A stretch of DNA of 64,000 nucleotides from Oscillospiraceae bacterium (GCA_021201235.1 JAJQFI010000003.1:25328-89327); one strand, 5' to 3'. Counted from the first letter of the stretch, positions 52,215-62,146 are shown. A program made the numbers and translations. Notes: generated by a model not told the origin, from the sequence alone.

Positions 52215-53978
52215 ATGGCATTAGACGGAGTTTATTTAAGCTTACTTCGGCAGGAGATGGCGGGGCTCATCGGGGCTCGGGTGGACAAGATTCATCAGCC
52301 GTCCCGCGACAATTTAATAATAAGTTTTCGGACGCTGTCGGAGGGCACGAAGAAGGTTCTCTTCTCGGCGAATGCCGGAACGGCGAGGGTGCACTTAAGC
52401 CGTAGTGAGCTCGAAAACCCGAAAACTCCGCCGATGTTCTGCATGCTCCTTCGGAAGCACCTGGGCTCTGCGAAGCTGATTGATATCCGGCAGGACGGGT
52501 TCGAGAGAATCCTCAATTTCGATTTCGAGGCGACCGACGAGTTCGGCGACAGGGTCGTGCTGACTCTGGCGGCTGAAATCATGGGCAGGTGCTCGAACGT
52601 CGTCTTAATAAATCAGGACGGGCGTGTCATCGACTCTATCAAAAGAGTGAGTGAAGACATGTCGAGCGTGCGGCTCGTCCTCCCGGGAATTACCTATTCT
52701 CTGCCGCCGAGGGATGAGAGAATCAGCCTTTTTGACATCGACAAAGAGGCGCTTGAGAGCGGCATGCGGGGAAGCTCGCAGAAGGACCCTTCGAAAACAC
52801 TCGTGAAGCTCGTCGAGGGCATTTCGCCTGTATTCGCTCGGGAGGCGGTTTTCTATGCCCTTCGGGGAGACGAGAAGCCGGCAAGCGAGTTCTCGGACGA
52901 CGAAATGTCGAGACTGCTGTTCTATTTAAATAACACCGCCGAGGACATCAAGTCCGGCAAAAATAAATATGTGATTCTCAAGGACAGAAGCGGGCTTATG
53001 AAGGATTTCTGCTTCACCGATATTCATCAATATGGGAATCTGATGATTTCAAAAGAATTTGACAGCCCGTCGGAGCTCCTTGACAGCTTTTACCGTGAAC
53101 GTGATACTGCTTTACAAACAAGACAGCGCGCACAGGACCTCTTCAAGCTCGTTATGAGCCTCAGCGAGAGGACCGAGCGGCGGGTTGCGGCGCAGAAGCT
53201 CGAGCTCAAGGAGTGCGAGAATCGAGATGAGCTCAGAATCAAGGGCGACCTCATCATGGCGAACCTCTATAGAATCGAGAAGGGCGACGGGAGCGCAACT
53301 CTCGAGAACTTCTACGACGAGAACTGCCCCGAGGTGACGATTTCGCTCGACAGGCGGTTCACCCCCGCGCAGAACGCACAGCAATACTATAAAGAATACC
53401 GCAAGGCTGACACCGCCGACAAGAAGCTCCGGGAGCTGATTGCGAGCGGCGAGGACGAGATAAAGTACCTCGAGTCCGTTTTCGATTCGCTCAGTCGTGC
53501 CTCCTCCGAAGGCGAGCTTGCCGAGATAAAGGCGGAGCTTGCGCAGGAGGGATATGTCCGCCTTTCTCACTCGAAGGGCAAAGAGGCGAAGGCTCTCCCA
53601 CCGATTGAGTATCGCTCGTCGGACGGATTTAAGATTTCAGTCGGCAGGAACAATCGCCAGAACGACCAGTTGACGCTAAAGACCGCCGAGAAGACGGACA
53701 TCTGGCTCCACGTCAAAGACTTCACCGGCTCGCACGTCATAATTTCGACGCACGGCGGGGATGTCCCCGAGAAGACCATCGAGGAGGCGGCGCTGATTGC
53801 GGCTTATAACTCCTCGGCTCGGAATTCGTCGCTCGTCCCGGTCGACTACACGCTCGTCCGCTACGTCAAAAAGCCGTCCGGCGGAAAGCCCGGCATGGTC
53901 ATCTTCACCAACCAGAAAACCCTCTACGTCACCCCCGACGAGGAGACGGTCGAGGCTCTCAAAACCGACAGAAAGTAG
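52215..53978 (+). CDS. rqcH: ribosome quality control factor RqcH (NFACT family)
   Basis: 587 residues. N-terminal NFACT-N (ALDGVYLSLLRQEMAGLIGA, VDKIHQPSRDNL), coiled-coil middle, and C-terminal NFACT-R (KTDIWLHVKDFTGSHVII, IEEAALIAAYNSSAR). RqcH adds C-terminal alanine tails to stalled nascent chains on 50S subunits. Older annotation calls it a fibronectin-binding protein. Confidence 0.95.
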   Translation: MALDGVYLSLLRQEMAGLIGARVDKIHQPSRDNLIISFRTLSEGTKKVLFSANAGTARVHLSRSELENPKTPPMFCMLLRKHLGSAKLIDIRQDGFERILNFDFEATDEFGDRVVLTLAAEIMGRCSNVVLINQDGRVIDSIKRVSEDMSSVRLVLPGITYSLPPRDERISLFDIDKEALESGMRGSSQKDPSKTLVKLVEGISPVFAREAVFYALRGDEKPASEFSDDEMSRLLFYLNNTAEDIKSGKNKYVILKDRSGLMKDFCFTDIHQYGNLMISKEFDSPSELLDSFYRERDTALQTRQRAQDLFKLVMSLSERTERRVAAQKLELKECENRDELRIKGDLIMANLYRIEKGDGSATLENFYDENCPEVTISLDRRFTPAQNAQQYYKEYRKADTADKKLRELIASGEDEIKYLESVFDSLSRASSEGELAEIKAELAQEGYVRLSHSKGKEAKALPPIEYRSSDGFKISVGRNNRQNDQLTLKTAEKTDIWLHVKDFTGSHVIISTHGGDVPEKTIEEAALIAAYNSSARNSSLVPVDYTLVRYVKKPSGGKPGMVIFTNQKTLYVTPDEETVEALKTDRK

Positions 53979-53985
53979 GCGCAGA

Positions 53986-54348
53986 ATGGAAAGATTTGAA
54001 AGAACGCTGCCGTATTTTATCACGATGATAGTATTTTTCTTCGCCCTGCCGATAATTCTGGCTGTGACTGTGGGAAACGTCGGCGAGGAATACACCGCGG
54101 CGATAGGCTCAATCTATAACATGCTCCCGATGTTCGACCTCTGCTGTGGCTTGGTCGTCGGCTTCTTCTTCGGGAGAAGCAAGGGCAACGACTGGCTCGT
54201 CGCGCTCGAGGCGGGCGTTGCGTTCATCCCCTGCGTTTACTTGTTCTTCAACTCGACGGCGTGGATTTATGTCGTCCTGATTATCCTTGCGACCATGCTC
54301 GGGATTGTTTTGGGTAAAGTGTTTGGGGACAGGTTCGGGAGGAGATAG
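53986..54348 (+). CDS. small membrane protein of unknown function
   Basis: 120 residues from the ATG at 53986. Three or four hydrophobic helices (YFITMIVFFFALPIILAVTV, and two more near 45-65 and 85-110) with a charged C-terminus (GKVFGDRFGRR). No family recognised. It follows rqcH by 7 nt. Confidence 0.75.
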   Translation: MERFERTLPYFITMIVFFFALPIILAVTVGNVGEEYTAAIGSIYNMLPMFDLCCGLVVGFFFGRSKGNDWLVALEAGVAFIPCVYLFFNSTAWIYVVLIILATMLGIVLGKVFGDRFGRR

Positions 54349-54377
54349 CGGCATCGCTATTTTGTCTTAAAAAACGC

Positions 54378-54406
54378 TTGACAACCGCATTTTCTTGTGA
54401 TATACT
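54378..54406 (+). promoter_or_regulatory. promoter of tRNA-Leu
   Basis: TTGACA, 17-nt spacer, TATACT, 13 nt before the tRNA. Confidence 0.9.
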
Positions 54407-54419
54407 TTAATTCGTGCCT

Positions 54420-54506
54420 GCCGGTGTGATGGAATTGGCAGACGTGCTGGACTCAAAATCCAGTGGTAGAGATACCGTACCGGTTCGACCCCGGTCACCG
54501 GCACCA
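54420..54506 (+). tRNA. tRNA-Leu (CAA)
   Basis: 87 nt with a long variable arm and encoded CCA. Acceptor GCCGGTG/CACCGGC; anticodon loop CTCAAAA (anticodon CAA). Confidence 0.96.
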
Positions 54507-54527
54507 GTAGCTTACTTCGTAAGCTAC
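54507..54527 (+). repeat. perfect small hairpin after tRNA-Leu
   Basis: GTAGCTTAC/GTAAGCTAC with a TTC loop, directly at the tRNA 3' end; possibly part of 3' processing. Confidence 0.6.
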
Positions 54528-54530
54528 AAA

Positions 54531-54563
54531 AGAAGCCCAGAACAAAGTTCTGGGCTTCTTTAC
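54531..54563 (+). terminator. terminator after tRNA-Leu
   Basis: AGAAGCCCAGAA/TTCTGGGCTTCT, twelve perfect pairs with a CAAAG loop, then TTTAC. Confidence 0.88.
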
Positions 54564-54585
54564 TTGATGCAATCAAGTCGACAAC

Positions 54586-54628
54586 AATCCGAACCCGTTT
54601 CCGATTGGAGAGGGGTTCGGATTTTTTG
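54586..54628 (+). terminator. second terminator after tRNA-Leu
   Basis: AATCCGAACCC/GGGTTCGGATT stem followed by TTTTTTG. A second terminator here suggests a former gene end left behind. Confidence 0.8.
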
Positions 54629-54746
54629 TTTACTTCGATAGATATGAGGAGATGTATTTCCCAAATGGAGCAATCAAACGACCGGAATCTAATCCGAGAG
54701 GACCACACAAGAAAAAATTGCATTAGTAGAAAATGGGCAAGGTAGT

Positions 54747-54941
54747 TTATGATTCTACCTTGCCTGATTTAATTTCTGCGGTTTCTTTTTCACGCTGTGC
54801 TTTCCATTCGGCAAATTCTTTCTGGCCTTCTTTGCTTTCAAAGAAAGCTACGATGTCAGGGTAAACGCACCGTGCGATAATTTCTATTTCCCTCTGCAAG
54901 ATACCGGAGTTGTTAATCAGTTTCTTGCATCGGCTCAACAA
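54747..54941 (-). CDS. small protein or gene remnant of unknown function
   Basis: 64 residues from a TTG, with a charged helix (QREIEIIARCVYPDIVAFFE, then EGQKEFAEWKAQREKE). No ribosome binding site is visible and the sequence looks like the end of a longer mobile-element protein. Kept as a doubtful gene. Confidence 0.4.
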   Translation of the reverse strand: MLSRCKKLINNSGILQREIEIIARCVYPDIVAFFESKEGQKEFAEWKAQREKETAEIKSGKVES

Positions 54942-54959
54942 ATGGTAGTCCTTTTGTTG

Positions 54960-55076
54960 AAATTACAGGGACTTTTTTATCCCTTCACTTACACAGACAG
55001 TGACATCTTATCGACAAGCTGTTTTAGTTTTTTCTCGAAAAAGTTTTTTGAAGAATTCAGAGCCAGATACGCCTAC
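54960..55076. other. non-coding gap left of the inverted repeat
   Basis: Together with the repeat and the stretch to 55300 this makes about 340 nt without a gene between the small minus-strand frame and the defence island promoter. I see only T-rich sequence in this part. Confidence 0.5.
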
Positions 55077-55207
55077 GTCAGACAATAACTCGAAATGAGC
55101 TATTTTCGACAGGCAGATCTTGATGGAAATTTCGGGTTCCCATTCCCTCGACTTTTGCAAAACTGAAAGGTTTTGATTTTGGTTCCCATTAAAATGGTCA
55201 CAACGGC
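55077..55207 (+). repeat. left inverted repeat of the defence island
   Basis: About 131 nt that match the reverse complement of 63721-63851. The best part (55118-55207) is about 80 percent identical by eye with one or two single-base gaps, including a shared GTTTTGATTTTGGTTCC-like core on the plus strand (as TTTTGATTTTGGTTCC). Confidence 0.8.
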
Positions 55208-55303
55208 GGGTCGTTGACTGCCGGAGAATTTTGAATACTGAGTAGCCTCAAACCGCTTGACGATATAATAGCAAAATACTTTGCGAATCGTGGATAAAGC
55301 CGC

Positions 55304-55332
55304 TTGCTTTTGTTCGCATTTGCGATTATAAT
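55304..55332 (+). promoter_or_regulatory. promoter of the defence island
   Basis: TTGCTT, 17-nt spacer, TATAAT (55327-55332), 63 nt before the chosen ATG. Confidence 0.8.
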
Positions 55333-55394
55333 TGTATTATGAAAAAAGTGCAAAACTCGAAAATTTATATGTGAGCAAGAGCAGGTTTGTTAAA

Positions 55395-56282
55395 ATGAAA
55401 AAAGAGCAAGAGAGTGCAGAAAAGCAGAAAAAGAAATGTTGTCCGAAGTGGCTTAAGATTGTCGGCGTTATTGTGATTGCCATTGTTTTAGTTTTTGGAA
55501 TTCCTATCCTTATCAACGAGAGCTATAAGGCAAATTGCGGTTATGTCACTATGTGGAGCGCCTCCGATATGCTTGCGTTCTATGGCGCCATATTAGCCGC
55601 TATCCTAGCAGGCATAGGGGTATATGTCTCTATTTGGTATTCGAATAAAAATTATCGGGAGGATGTCCGTGCTCGTATTTTGCCGTTTATAACTGTAACC
55701 ACTCTTGAAAGAAAAGCGGCTACTAATGTTTCTGCACTACTTAGAGAGCAAGTAGAGGGCAAATCTGCTCCAGAAAATGTAGAGAATAAACCAAACGTAC
55801 AGCAGGAAGAGAAAAGACTTGACCGAATTTATTTCATTATCGACTCGAATGGAATTAAGGCACAAAGCACCTTGAATAAATATCAGCAAACTGTTTCTGA
55901 TCTCAATGGAATTGCATCATACACTACCACCGAAGGAACGGATATGCTTCATCGCGTTGATTATTTCAGCATACCCTTAGAAGTAGAAAACGTTGGGAAC
56001 GGCACTGCGGTAAACCTTCGGATAGGCTTCAATTACGCAGATGACAAAAAGTCTCATGAATTTCTGACACCAACGATGCTGAATCAGAAACAAACCATAT
56101 ACATTAACATTTTTTCAACTGAGAATCCAGAAAATATACATGGAGAGTATTTATTAGAATTTTTCTATGAGGATATACACAGAAACAAGTATACTCAGCA
56201 GTTTCCTGTGACAATGGAGAAAGATGAAAAAGGTCAAGAGATACAGTCAATCGAATTGGTTGGCGAACAAAAACGAATCTAA
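55395..56282 (+). CDS. membrane protein of unknown function, first gene of defence island
   Basis: 295 residues from the ATG at 55395; an earlier in-frame TTG lies inside the promoter and cannot be used. Lys-rich cytoplasmic start, two transmembrane helices (about 26-45 and 62-85), then a 200-residue soluble domain with beta-strand character (FSIPLEVENVGNGTAVNLRI). No family recognised. It shares the direction and AT-rich base use of mod and res and sits 14 nt before mod, so it may belong to the same system. Confidence 0.75.
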   Translation: MKKEQESAEKQKKKCCPKWLKIVGVIVIAIVLVFGIPILINESYKANCGYVTMWSASDMLAFYGAILAAILAGIGVYVSIWYSNKNYREDVRARILPFITVTTLERKAATNVSALLREQVEGKSAPENVENKPNVQQEEKRLDRIYFIIDSNGIKAQSTLNKYQQTVSDLNGIASYTTTEGTDMLHRVDYFSIPLEVENVGNGTAVNLRIGFNYADDKKSHEFLTPTMLNQKQTIYINIFSTENPENIHGEYLLEFFYEDIHRNKYTQQFPVTMEKDEKGQEIQSIELVGEQKRI

Positions 56283-56296
56283 GGAGGCTACCACTA

Positions 56297-58051
56297 ATGC
56301 CCACACTTGAATGGATAGGAAAAGAAAAAGTTATAAACCATCATCAGGAGGTTCCGTTCCGGGTGTTGGAGCGGCAGTATAGCTATGACAGTAACGGACA
56401 GGTCGAAGCTGACAACGGCAGTGAGAACATGATTATCCACGGGGATAATCTTGAGGCATTGAAGGCTTTATTGCCTCGTTACGAGGGAAAGATAAAGTGC
56501 ATCTACATAGATCCACCATACAACACAGGAAATGAAAACTGGGTTTACAACGACAACGTCAACGACCCAAAAATCAAGAAGTGGCTTGGCGAAGTTGTAG
56601 GCAAAGAAGGAGAAGACCTTACCCGTCATGATAAGTGGCTTTGTATGATGTATCCCCGTTTGAAACTTCTGCAAAAGCTACTCAGTGATGACGGTGTTAT
56701 TTTTATCAGCATTGATGACACAGAATGTGCAAACCTTAAGCTGATATGCGATGAAATCTTCGGCTCAAACTGCTTCGTTTCCAATATCTCTTGGCAAAGG
56801 ACTTATTCCATGAGGAATGATGCAAAAGGGATTCCAGCCGAGGTCGAACACGTTATGGTGTATAGTAAGTCTATTAACTGGCAACCGAAAAAACTGGCAC
56901 GAACAGAATCTATGGACTCAAAATATAAGAATCCAGATAATGATCCTAGAGGCGATTGGAGAAATATTGTTGCCAGTGCACCTAATGCCGCTACTCATCA
57001 AGGAATGGTATATGCAATTCAAAATCCAGTCACCGGTGAATACTCATATCCGCCACAAGGAAGATGTTGGAGCCTTGGGCAAGACCAGATGTTATACGCT
57101 ATGTGCAAATGGTGCGAATATGAGCTGAGAGATTTAAAGGACTATGAGGAACGGGCTAATATTTGTAACGTTCCTGTGGCAGACATCAGAAGAGATGTTA
57201 TGGCTATTACAGTCAAGGAAGGCCTCAGTGTTGCTCGCCAGAAAGCCTTAACTTTGTACAAGGCTGGACCGTTGCCTGAGTTCTTCTTTTCAAAAAACGG
57301 AACAGGGACATTGAGCCGAAAAGCTTATCTACAGCAAATGGGAGGAAGACCCGTCACAAATTTATGGAACTTTGATGAGACAGGGCATACTGATGAGGCT
57401 TCTCGTCTATTGAAGACCATTTTCGGAGGAACTGCGGTTTTTGAAACTCCTAAACCACCTCGTCTGATTGAACGTATTTTGCAGATTGCATCCGAGCCGG
57501 ATTCTATTGTCCTTGATTCCTTTGCCGGGTCGGGGACTACTGGGCATGCGGTTTTGAATATGAATAAGGCTGATGGGGGTAAACGGAAGTTTATTCTCGT
57601 GGAGATGGGAGATTATGCGGAGTCTATTACTGCTGAGAGGGTCAAGAGAGTTATCCGGGGTTATGGAACTGGAAAGAACGAGAAGGAAGGTACCGGCGGG
57701 GATTTCAGTTATTATGAACTGGGTGAGCCGTTGTTGATTGGGGAGAACCTTAATGAGGCGGTCGGAACGGAGAAAATTCGGGAGTATGTTTGGTATACCG
57801 AGACAAAACAGCCATTTGTGCCGAAGGATTGTGACAATCCTTATTATCTCGGTAAGCATAATGACACGGGATATTACTTCTATTATGAGAAGCAAAGGAT
57901 AACGATGTTGGATTATGATTTCTTGTCAACTGTCACCGAAAAGACCGACAGTACGGTTATATATGCCGATCGTTGCTCGATAAGCGAGGACAAGCTGATA
58001 CAGATGGGGATAGTTTTCAAGAAAATCCCTCGTGACATTAGCAAAATATGA
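56297..58051 (+). CDS. mod: type III restriction-modification methyltransferase subunit
   Basis: 584 residues. Motif IV IDPPYNTGNE (about 71) comes before motif I LDSFAGSGTTGHAV (about 400), the beta-class order of type III Mod, with a long central region for target recognition. N6-adenine methylation of an asymmetric site is expected. It lies 12 nt before res. Confidence 0.94.
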   Translation: MPTLEWIGKEKVINHHQEVPFRVLERQYSYDSNGQVEADNGSENMIIHGDNLEALKALLPRYEGKIKCIYIDPPYNTGNENWVYNDNVNDPKIKKWLGEVVGKEGEDLTRHDKWLCMMYPRLKLLQKLLSDDGVIFISIDDTECANLKLICDEIFGSNCFVSNISWQRTYSMRNDAKGIPAEVEHVMVYSKSINWQPKKLARTESMDSKYKNPDNDPRGDWRNIVASAPNAATHQGMVYAIQNPVTGEYSYPPQGRCWSLGQDQMLYAMCKWCEYELRDLKDYEERANICNVPVADIRRDVMAITVKEGLSVARQKALTLYKAGPLPEFFFSKNGTGTLSRKAYLQQMGGRPVTNLWNFDETGHTDEASRLLKTIFGGTAVFETPKPPRLIERILQIASEPDSIVLDSFAGSGTTGHAVLNMNKADGGKRKFILVEMGDYAESITAERVKRVIRGYGTGKNEKEGTGGDFSYYELGEPLLIGENLNEAVGTEKIREYVWYTETKQPFVPKDCDNPYYLGKHNDTGYYFYYEKQRITMLDYDFLSTVTEKTDSTVIYADRCSISEDKLIQMGIVFKKIPRDISKI

Positions 58052-58063
58052 GAAGGTGCGGAT

Positions 58064-60682
58064 ATGGAATTAAAACCTTATCAGAAACAGGTTATAAAAG
58101 ATTTGAACCACTATATGGAACTGCTCAATGAAACGAAGAATTATGAAGTGGCTTTCCGCTATTTCTGGCAGGAAAAGAGTGCGCCGTCATTGGGATTGTA
58201 TCGGGATGTTTTGCCCGGTGTACCTTGCCTGTGCTTCAAAGTTCCGACAGGAGGCGGCAAGACGTTCCTTGCCTGTAACTCAATCCGTCCCATTTTCGAT
58301 GCACTTCCCGAAACCAAAACAAAGGCAGTTGTCTGGCTTGTGCCGTCGGATGCCATCCTCAGCCAGACGGTAAAAGCCCTGAAGGATACTTCTCACCCTT
58401 ATCGCCAGAAGATTGATGTGGATTTCGGCGGACGTGTTGAAGTATATACAAAACAGGAGCTGTTGAATGGACAGAATTTTAATCCCGTTTCCGTAACGGA
58501 ACAGCTTTCCGTTATGGTACTTTCTTATGATTCCTTCCGTGGACGTGGCAAAGAAGGACTGAAAGCATATCAGGAAAACAGTAGCCTTGCCGGTTTTGCA
58601 AAGGTGTTCGGCAAACCAGATGCCCCAATCGAAAAAGCGGATGAGACCGCTCTGTTTCAGGTTATCAATCAGCTTTCGCCGCTTGTCATCGTGGATGAGA
58701 GTCACCATGCCCGCTCCGACCTCAGTCTTGAGACGCTTGCAAATTTCAATCCTTGCTTTGTTCTGGATTTAACTGCGACTCCGAGGGTTGAAAGCAACAT
58801 CATTTCCTATGTAGATGCAGTACAGCTTAAAAACGAGCATATGGTGAAGTTGCCGGTTATCGTCTATAACCGTGACAGTCAGACAGAAGTACTTATTGAT
58901 GCGATAGATTTGCGTAATAAGCTGGAAGAGATTGCGATTTTGGCAGAACAAAAATCGGGGAAATATATCCGTCCTATTGTGCTGTTTCAGGCACAACCGA
59001 AAGGCAAAGAGGATGCAACCACTTTCGAAAAGCTCCGTGAGCGACTGGTCGAGGCGGGAATTCCCGCTGAACAGATTGCCATTCGTACAGCTGATGTGAA
59101 TGAGCTGAAAAATGTGGATTTGCTGTCTCCCGATTGCCCTGTAAGATATATCATCACTGTAAATGCACTCAAAGAGGGTTGGGATTGTCCTTTTGCCTAT
59201 GTTCTTGCTTCCCTTGCCAATAAAACAAGCCAGGTAGATGTTGAGCAGATTCTGGGACGTATTCTCAGATTGCCCTATACTAGTGAGCATAGCGACCCGT
59301 CCTTGAATATGTCGTATGTTCTGACTTCTTCAAACGATTTTGATGATACCGTAAGACGTATTGTCAGAGGTCTGAATAACGCTGGATTCAGCGATAAGGA
59401 CTATCGCCTGTCCGAGTTACCTGCGTCGAACCACGTTGAAGCCGTATCGGTGGAACAGCCGATGCTTTCGGAGCAAAGTGTGTCTGACGAGAGTGAAGCA
59501 GACGATTTTGCAAATGTAGACAGTGAAGTTATCGGCAGAGAGCTTGAACGTCGCAGAGAACAGCAGTCGGTTTCGGAAATTGCCCCGAAAGTTGACACGA
59601 TGATTGAAGAAGCCCGAAAAGCTGAGGATGCCTACAACGAAGCAATCAACGTAAATGAGGATTCTTATACTGATGCGCTTCCATTGGAAGTACGAGAAAA
59701 AGTGACGTCTTTCTCCGTAAAGCCAGAGTTCAGAGAAGACATTGAGAAGTTGGTTATCCCGCAGTTTTTCCTGAAAATCCCGCAAACTCTCTTTACCGAG
59801 GGCTCGTTTGTGCTTTTGGAAAAGGAACATCTTGCCGAAGGGTTTACTCTCAAAGGCAAGGCATATGATATTAATTTTGATGATGCCAATGACGAAATAG
59901 CAGAAGTAGATGTTCGTCAGAATGAAGGTGGTTTGCCGAAAGTATTTAAGATGGGAAATGCAGACCAGAAGGTTTTTAAGGAATATTTCAATTCTTTGCC
60001 ACCTGAGGGTCGTGTCCGTCAGTGCAAAAATACGATGTTCAATCAGCTCAACAAGTCGAACATGGTAGATTCTAAAGAACTTCGTGACTATATCAATCTC
60101 ATCGTTGACAGCATGGACAAGTCACAGCTTTCAGCTATGGAAAAGGCACCGCTCGGATACGCAGCTAAGATCCGTGAAAAGATAGAATCTCTGTTGACTC
60201 AGCATTATCGTGAAACATTTAATAGTTGGTTGGAAACTGAAAAAATTGTTTGCCAGCCGTCTTTCCGCCTGCCCATGTCAATACACCCAATGAGTAGCAC
60301 CGATATAGTTGGCGGATCACTGTATCAGGCTGAGGAAGACATGAATCAGCTTGAGCAAGACCTGGTTATGGAATTGACATCGTTGCCGAATATCCGTTGG
60401 TGGCATCGGAATATCGCTCGCCACGGTTTTTGCATCAATGGATTTATCAATCATTATCCTGACATTATGATTATGACGAAAAGCGGAAAAATCATTTTTG
60501 CCGAGACAAAAGGCGACCATCTGAAAAATGATGATAGCCGTGATAAAATTGCACTTGGACAGGCGTGGCGCAATGCCGCCGGAAATCAGTATCGGTATTA
60601 CATGGTATTCCGTGATGATGAAAATCTGCTTCCCGGTGCTGTCAGCATGAAAAAGTTTGTTGAAACGGTTGGGGAGTTGTGA
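58064..60682 (+). CDS. res: type III restriction endonuclease subunit
   Basis: 872 residues. Helicase motifs: FKVPTGGGKTF (Walker A), IVDESHHARS (DEAD/H), LDLTATPR (motif III), VEQILGRILRLP (motif VI). The C-terminal PD-(D/E)xK nuclease is PDIMIMTKSGKIIFAETKGD. All key residues are present, so with mod it should form a working type III system. Confidence 0.94.
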   Translation: MELKPYQKQVIKDLNHYMELLNETKNYEVAFRYFWQEKSAPSLGLYRDVLPGVPCLCFKVPTGGGKTFLACNSIRPIFDALPETKTKAVVWLVPSDAILSQTVKALKDTSHPYRQKIDVDFGGRVEVYTKQELLNGQNFNPVSVTEQLSVMVLSYDSFRGRGKEGLKAYQENSSLAGFAKVFGKPDAPIEKADETALFQVINQLSPLVIVDESHHARSDLSLETLANFNPCFVLDLTATPRVESNIISYVDAVQLKNEHMVKLPVIVYNRDSQTEVLIDAIDLRNKLEEIAILAEQKSGKYIRPIVLFQAQPKGKEDATTFEKLRERLVEAGIPAEQIAIRTADVNELKNVDLLSPDCPVRYIITVNALKEGWDCPFAYVLASLANKTSQVDVEQILGRILRLPYTSEHSDPSLNMSYVLTSSNDFDDTVRRIVRGLNNAGFSDKDYRLSELPASNHVEAVSVEQPMLSEQSVSDESEADDFANVDSEVIGRELERRREQQSVSEIAPKVDTMIEEARKAEDAYNEAINVNEDSYTDALPLEVREKVTSFSVKPEFREDIEKLVIPQFFLKIPQTLFTEGSFVLLEKEHLAEGFTLKGKAYDINFDDANDEIAEVDVRQNEGGLPKVFKMGNADQKVFKEYFNSLPPEGRVRQCKNTMFNQLNKSNMVDSKELRDYINLIVDSMDKSQLSAMEKAPLGYAAKIREKIESLLTQHYRETFNSWLETEKIVCQPSFRLPMSIHPMSSTDIVGGSLYQAEEDMNQLEQDLVMELTSLPNIRWWHRNIARHGFCINGFINHYPDIMIMTKSGKIIFAETKGDHLKNDDSRDKIALGQAWRNAAGNQYRYYMVFRDDENLLPGAVSMKKFVETVGEL

Positions 60683-60702
60683 GATTCTATGCGTGATGTC
60701 AA

Positions 60703-60731
60703 TTGACAGTGAGTAAATTCAAACATATGAT
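60703..60731 (+). promoter_or_regulatory. promoter of the kinase gene
   Basis: TTGACA, 17-nt spacer, TATGAT, about 28 nt before the kinase ATG. Confidence 0.78.
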
Positions 60732-60758
60732 TAATTCAGATATAGTGAGGCACTAACT

Positions 60759-61919
60759 ATGAAAGACAACGGAAGTATTGTAAAGTTTTTAAGAGGAAGA
60801 GATTATGAAATGGTCAATAACAGCCTTGGCGCTGGCTCATTCGGAAAAACAGTTTTGCTAAAAGATCCATTTATCGATGAACTTTTCGTGGCTAAAAAGT
60901 ATGAGCCCTATTACGAAGAGGATCGAAAAGAATTCTATGACTCTTTTTTACAGGAAATTAAAATCATGTATAAGCTGAACCATAAGAATGTTGTTCGTAT
61001 TTATAACTATTATGCGTATGAAGCTATACAAACGGGCTACATTATTATGGAATATATCGATGGTCAGAATATTGCTGATTATTTAGAATGGTATTCTATA
61101 TTTGCAGATGGAAGTGACCCAAGCCCTGATGAAGTTTTTTCACAGCTTATAGATGCCTTCTCATACATCGAATCCAAGGGGATTCTTCACCGTGACATTA
61201 GAGAAGGTAACATTCTTATTGATAAAAGTGGTCTCGTAAAAGTTATTGATTTTGGACTTGGAAAGACTTTTCTTCCAGTTGATTCATCTGAAGATAGTAT
61301 GGCTGCAGAAATAAATCGTTCCGGCTTGGATAAACTACCTAATGAATATTTTGAAGGAAAGTATACGTCTCGTACAGATATGTTTTATTTAGCGGAGCTG
61401 ATTCATCGTCTTTTGAATAACAATAACTTGTTGTCGGAATTTTCTTATGGTCAGATTGTCGAAAAAATGATGGAAAGTAACGAGAGCAATAGATACTCAT
61501 CATTCAAAGAAGTTCGTGAGGCTATCGACAAAAAAGATTTTACTTACTTATCGATATCGGAAAGTGATAAGGAGATTTATCAGAATTTTTCAAACGCTCT
61601 ATGCAGATGCATTTCTTCATTTCCTGCGAATCATGAATTTGTTAAAAGCGTAAATGAGCTTATCGAACGTTTAAGAAATGTCTTAAAGAAAAATAGCTTC
61701 GAATATTATATTCAGAACAACAGAGATTTAATCTATACTGTAGAGAAACAGGCATTCAGATATTACCCAGATGTAGATGTAGAGTGTAAAGTGGTATCAG
61801 ACTTTTTAAATTGGCTTGATGGAATGACGTCAGAATCGCAAAATCTTGTTTTTAGCAACCTTATATCTAAGCTTTCTATTATTGAAGTAGAACTTGATGA
61901 AGAAGATGTTCCATTTTAG
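60759..61919 (+). CDS. soluble Ser/Thr protein kinase in defence island
   Basis: 386 residues. GAGSFGKTV (G-loop), Lys46 in FVAKKYEP, HRD (144-146) in LHRDIREGN, DFG (164-166). The kinase domain fills about 1-270; the C-terminal 110 residues are helical with no recognised domain. No membrane segment, no zinc ribbon. It differs clearly from the three kinases of the signalling island (DFGLGK instead of DFGCAK/DFGSAR) and is far more AT-rich. It has its own promoter after res. Confidence 0.9.
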   Translation: MKDNGSIVKFLRGRDYEMVNNSLGAGSFGKTVLLKDPFIDELFVAKKYEPYYEEDRKEFYDSFLQEIKIMYKLNHKNVVRIYNYYAYEAIQTGYIIMEYIDGQNIADYLEWYSIFADGSDPSPDEVFSQLIDAFSYIESKGILHRDIREGNILIDKSGLVKVIDFGLGKTFLPVDSSEDSMAAEINRSGLDKLPNEYFEGKYTSRTDMFYLAELIHRLLNNNNLLSEFSYGQIVEKMMESNESNRYSSFKEVREAIDKKDFTYLSISESDKEIYQNFSNALCRCISSFPANHEFVKSVNELIERLRNVLKKNSFEYYIQNNRDLIYTVEKQAFRYYPDVDVECKVVSDFLNWLDGMTSESQNLVFSNLISKLSIIEVELDEEDVPF

Positions 61920-62062
61920 CTAGGAATAATTGCTTACTACAAAAGAATAATGGAGCGTGCCAAACTGCCTGAGGATCGACGTAAAGCGATTATCGAGAAG
62001 TTGTTTTAGCAGAATTTATCATAGGAGTGATACATATCGGCTATCATTGGTGAGAAAACCTC

Positions 62063-62091
62063 TTGCAATCCCCTCCCATATATGCTATAAT
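62063..62091 (+). promoter_or_regulatory. promoter of the AbiE pair
   Basis: TTGCAA, 17-nt spacer, TATAAT (62086-62091), 55 nt before the AbiEi ATG. Confidence 0.82.
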
Positions 62092-62146
62092 GTCTACATA
62101 GAAGCTGCACGCAAATTTAAAAATCAGCGTGCAGAAAGTTGGTGGA

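Noticed and set aside
61950..62009. 19-residue frame MERAKLPEDRRKAIIEKLF
   Set aside because: Looks like the tail of a lost gene; too short and without a ribosome binding site to call.
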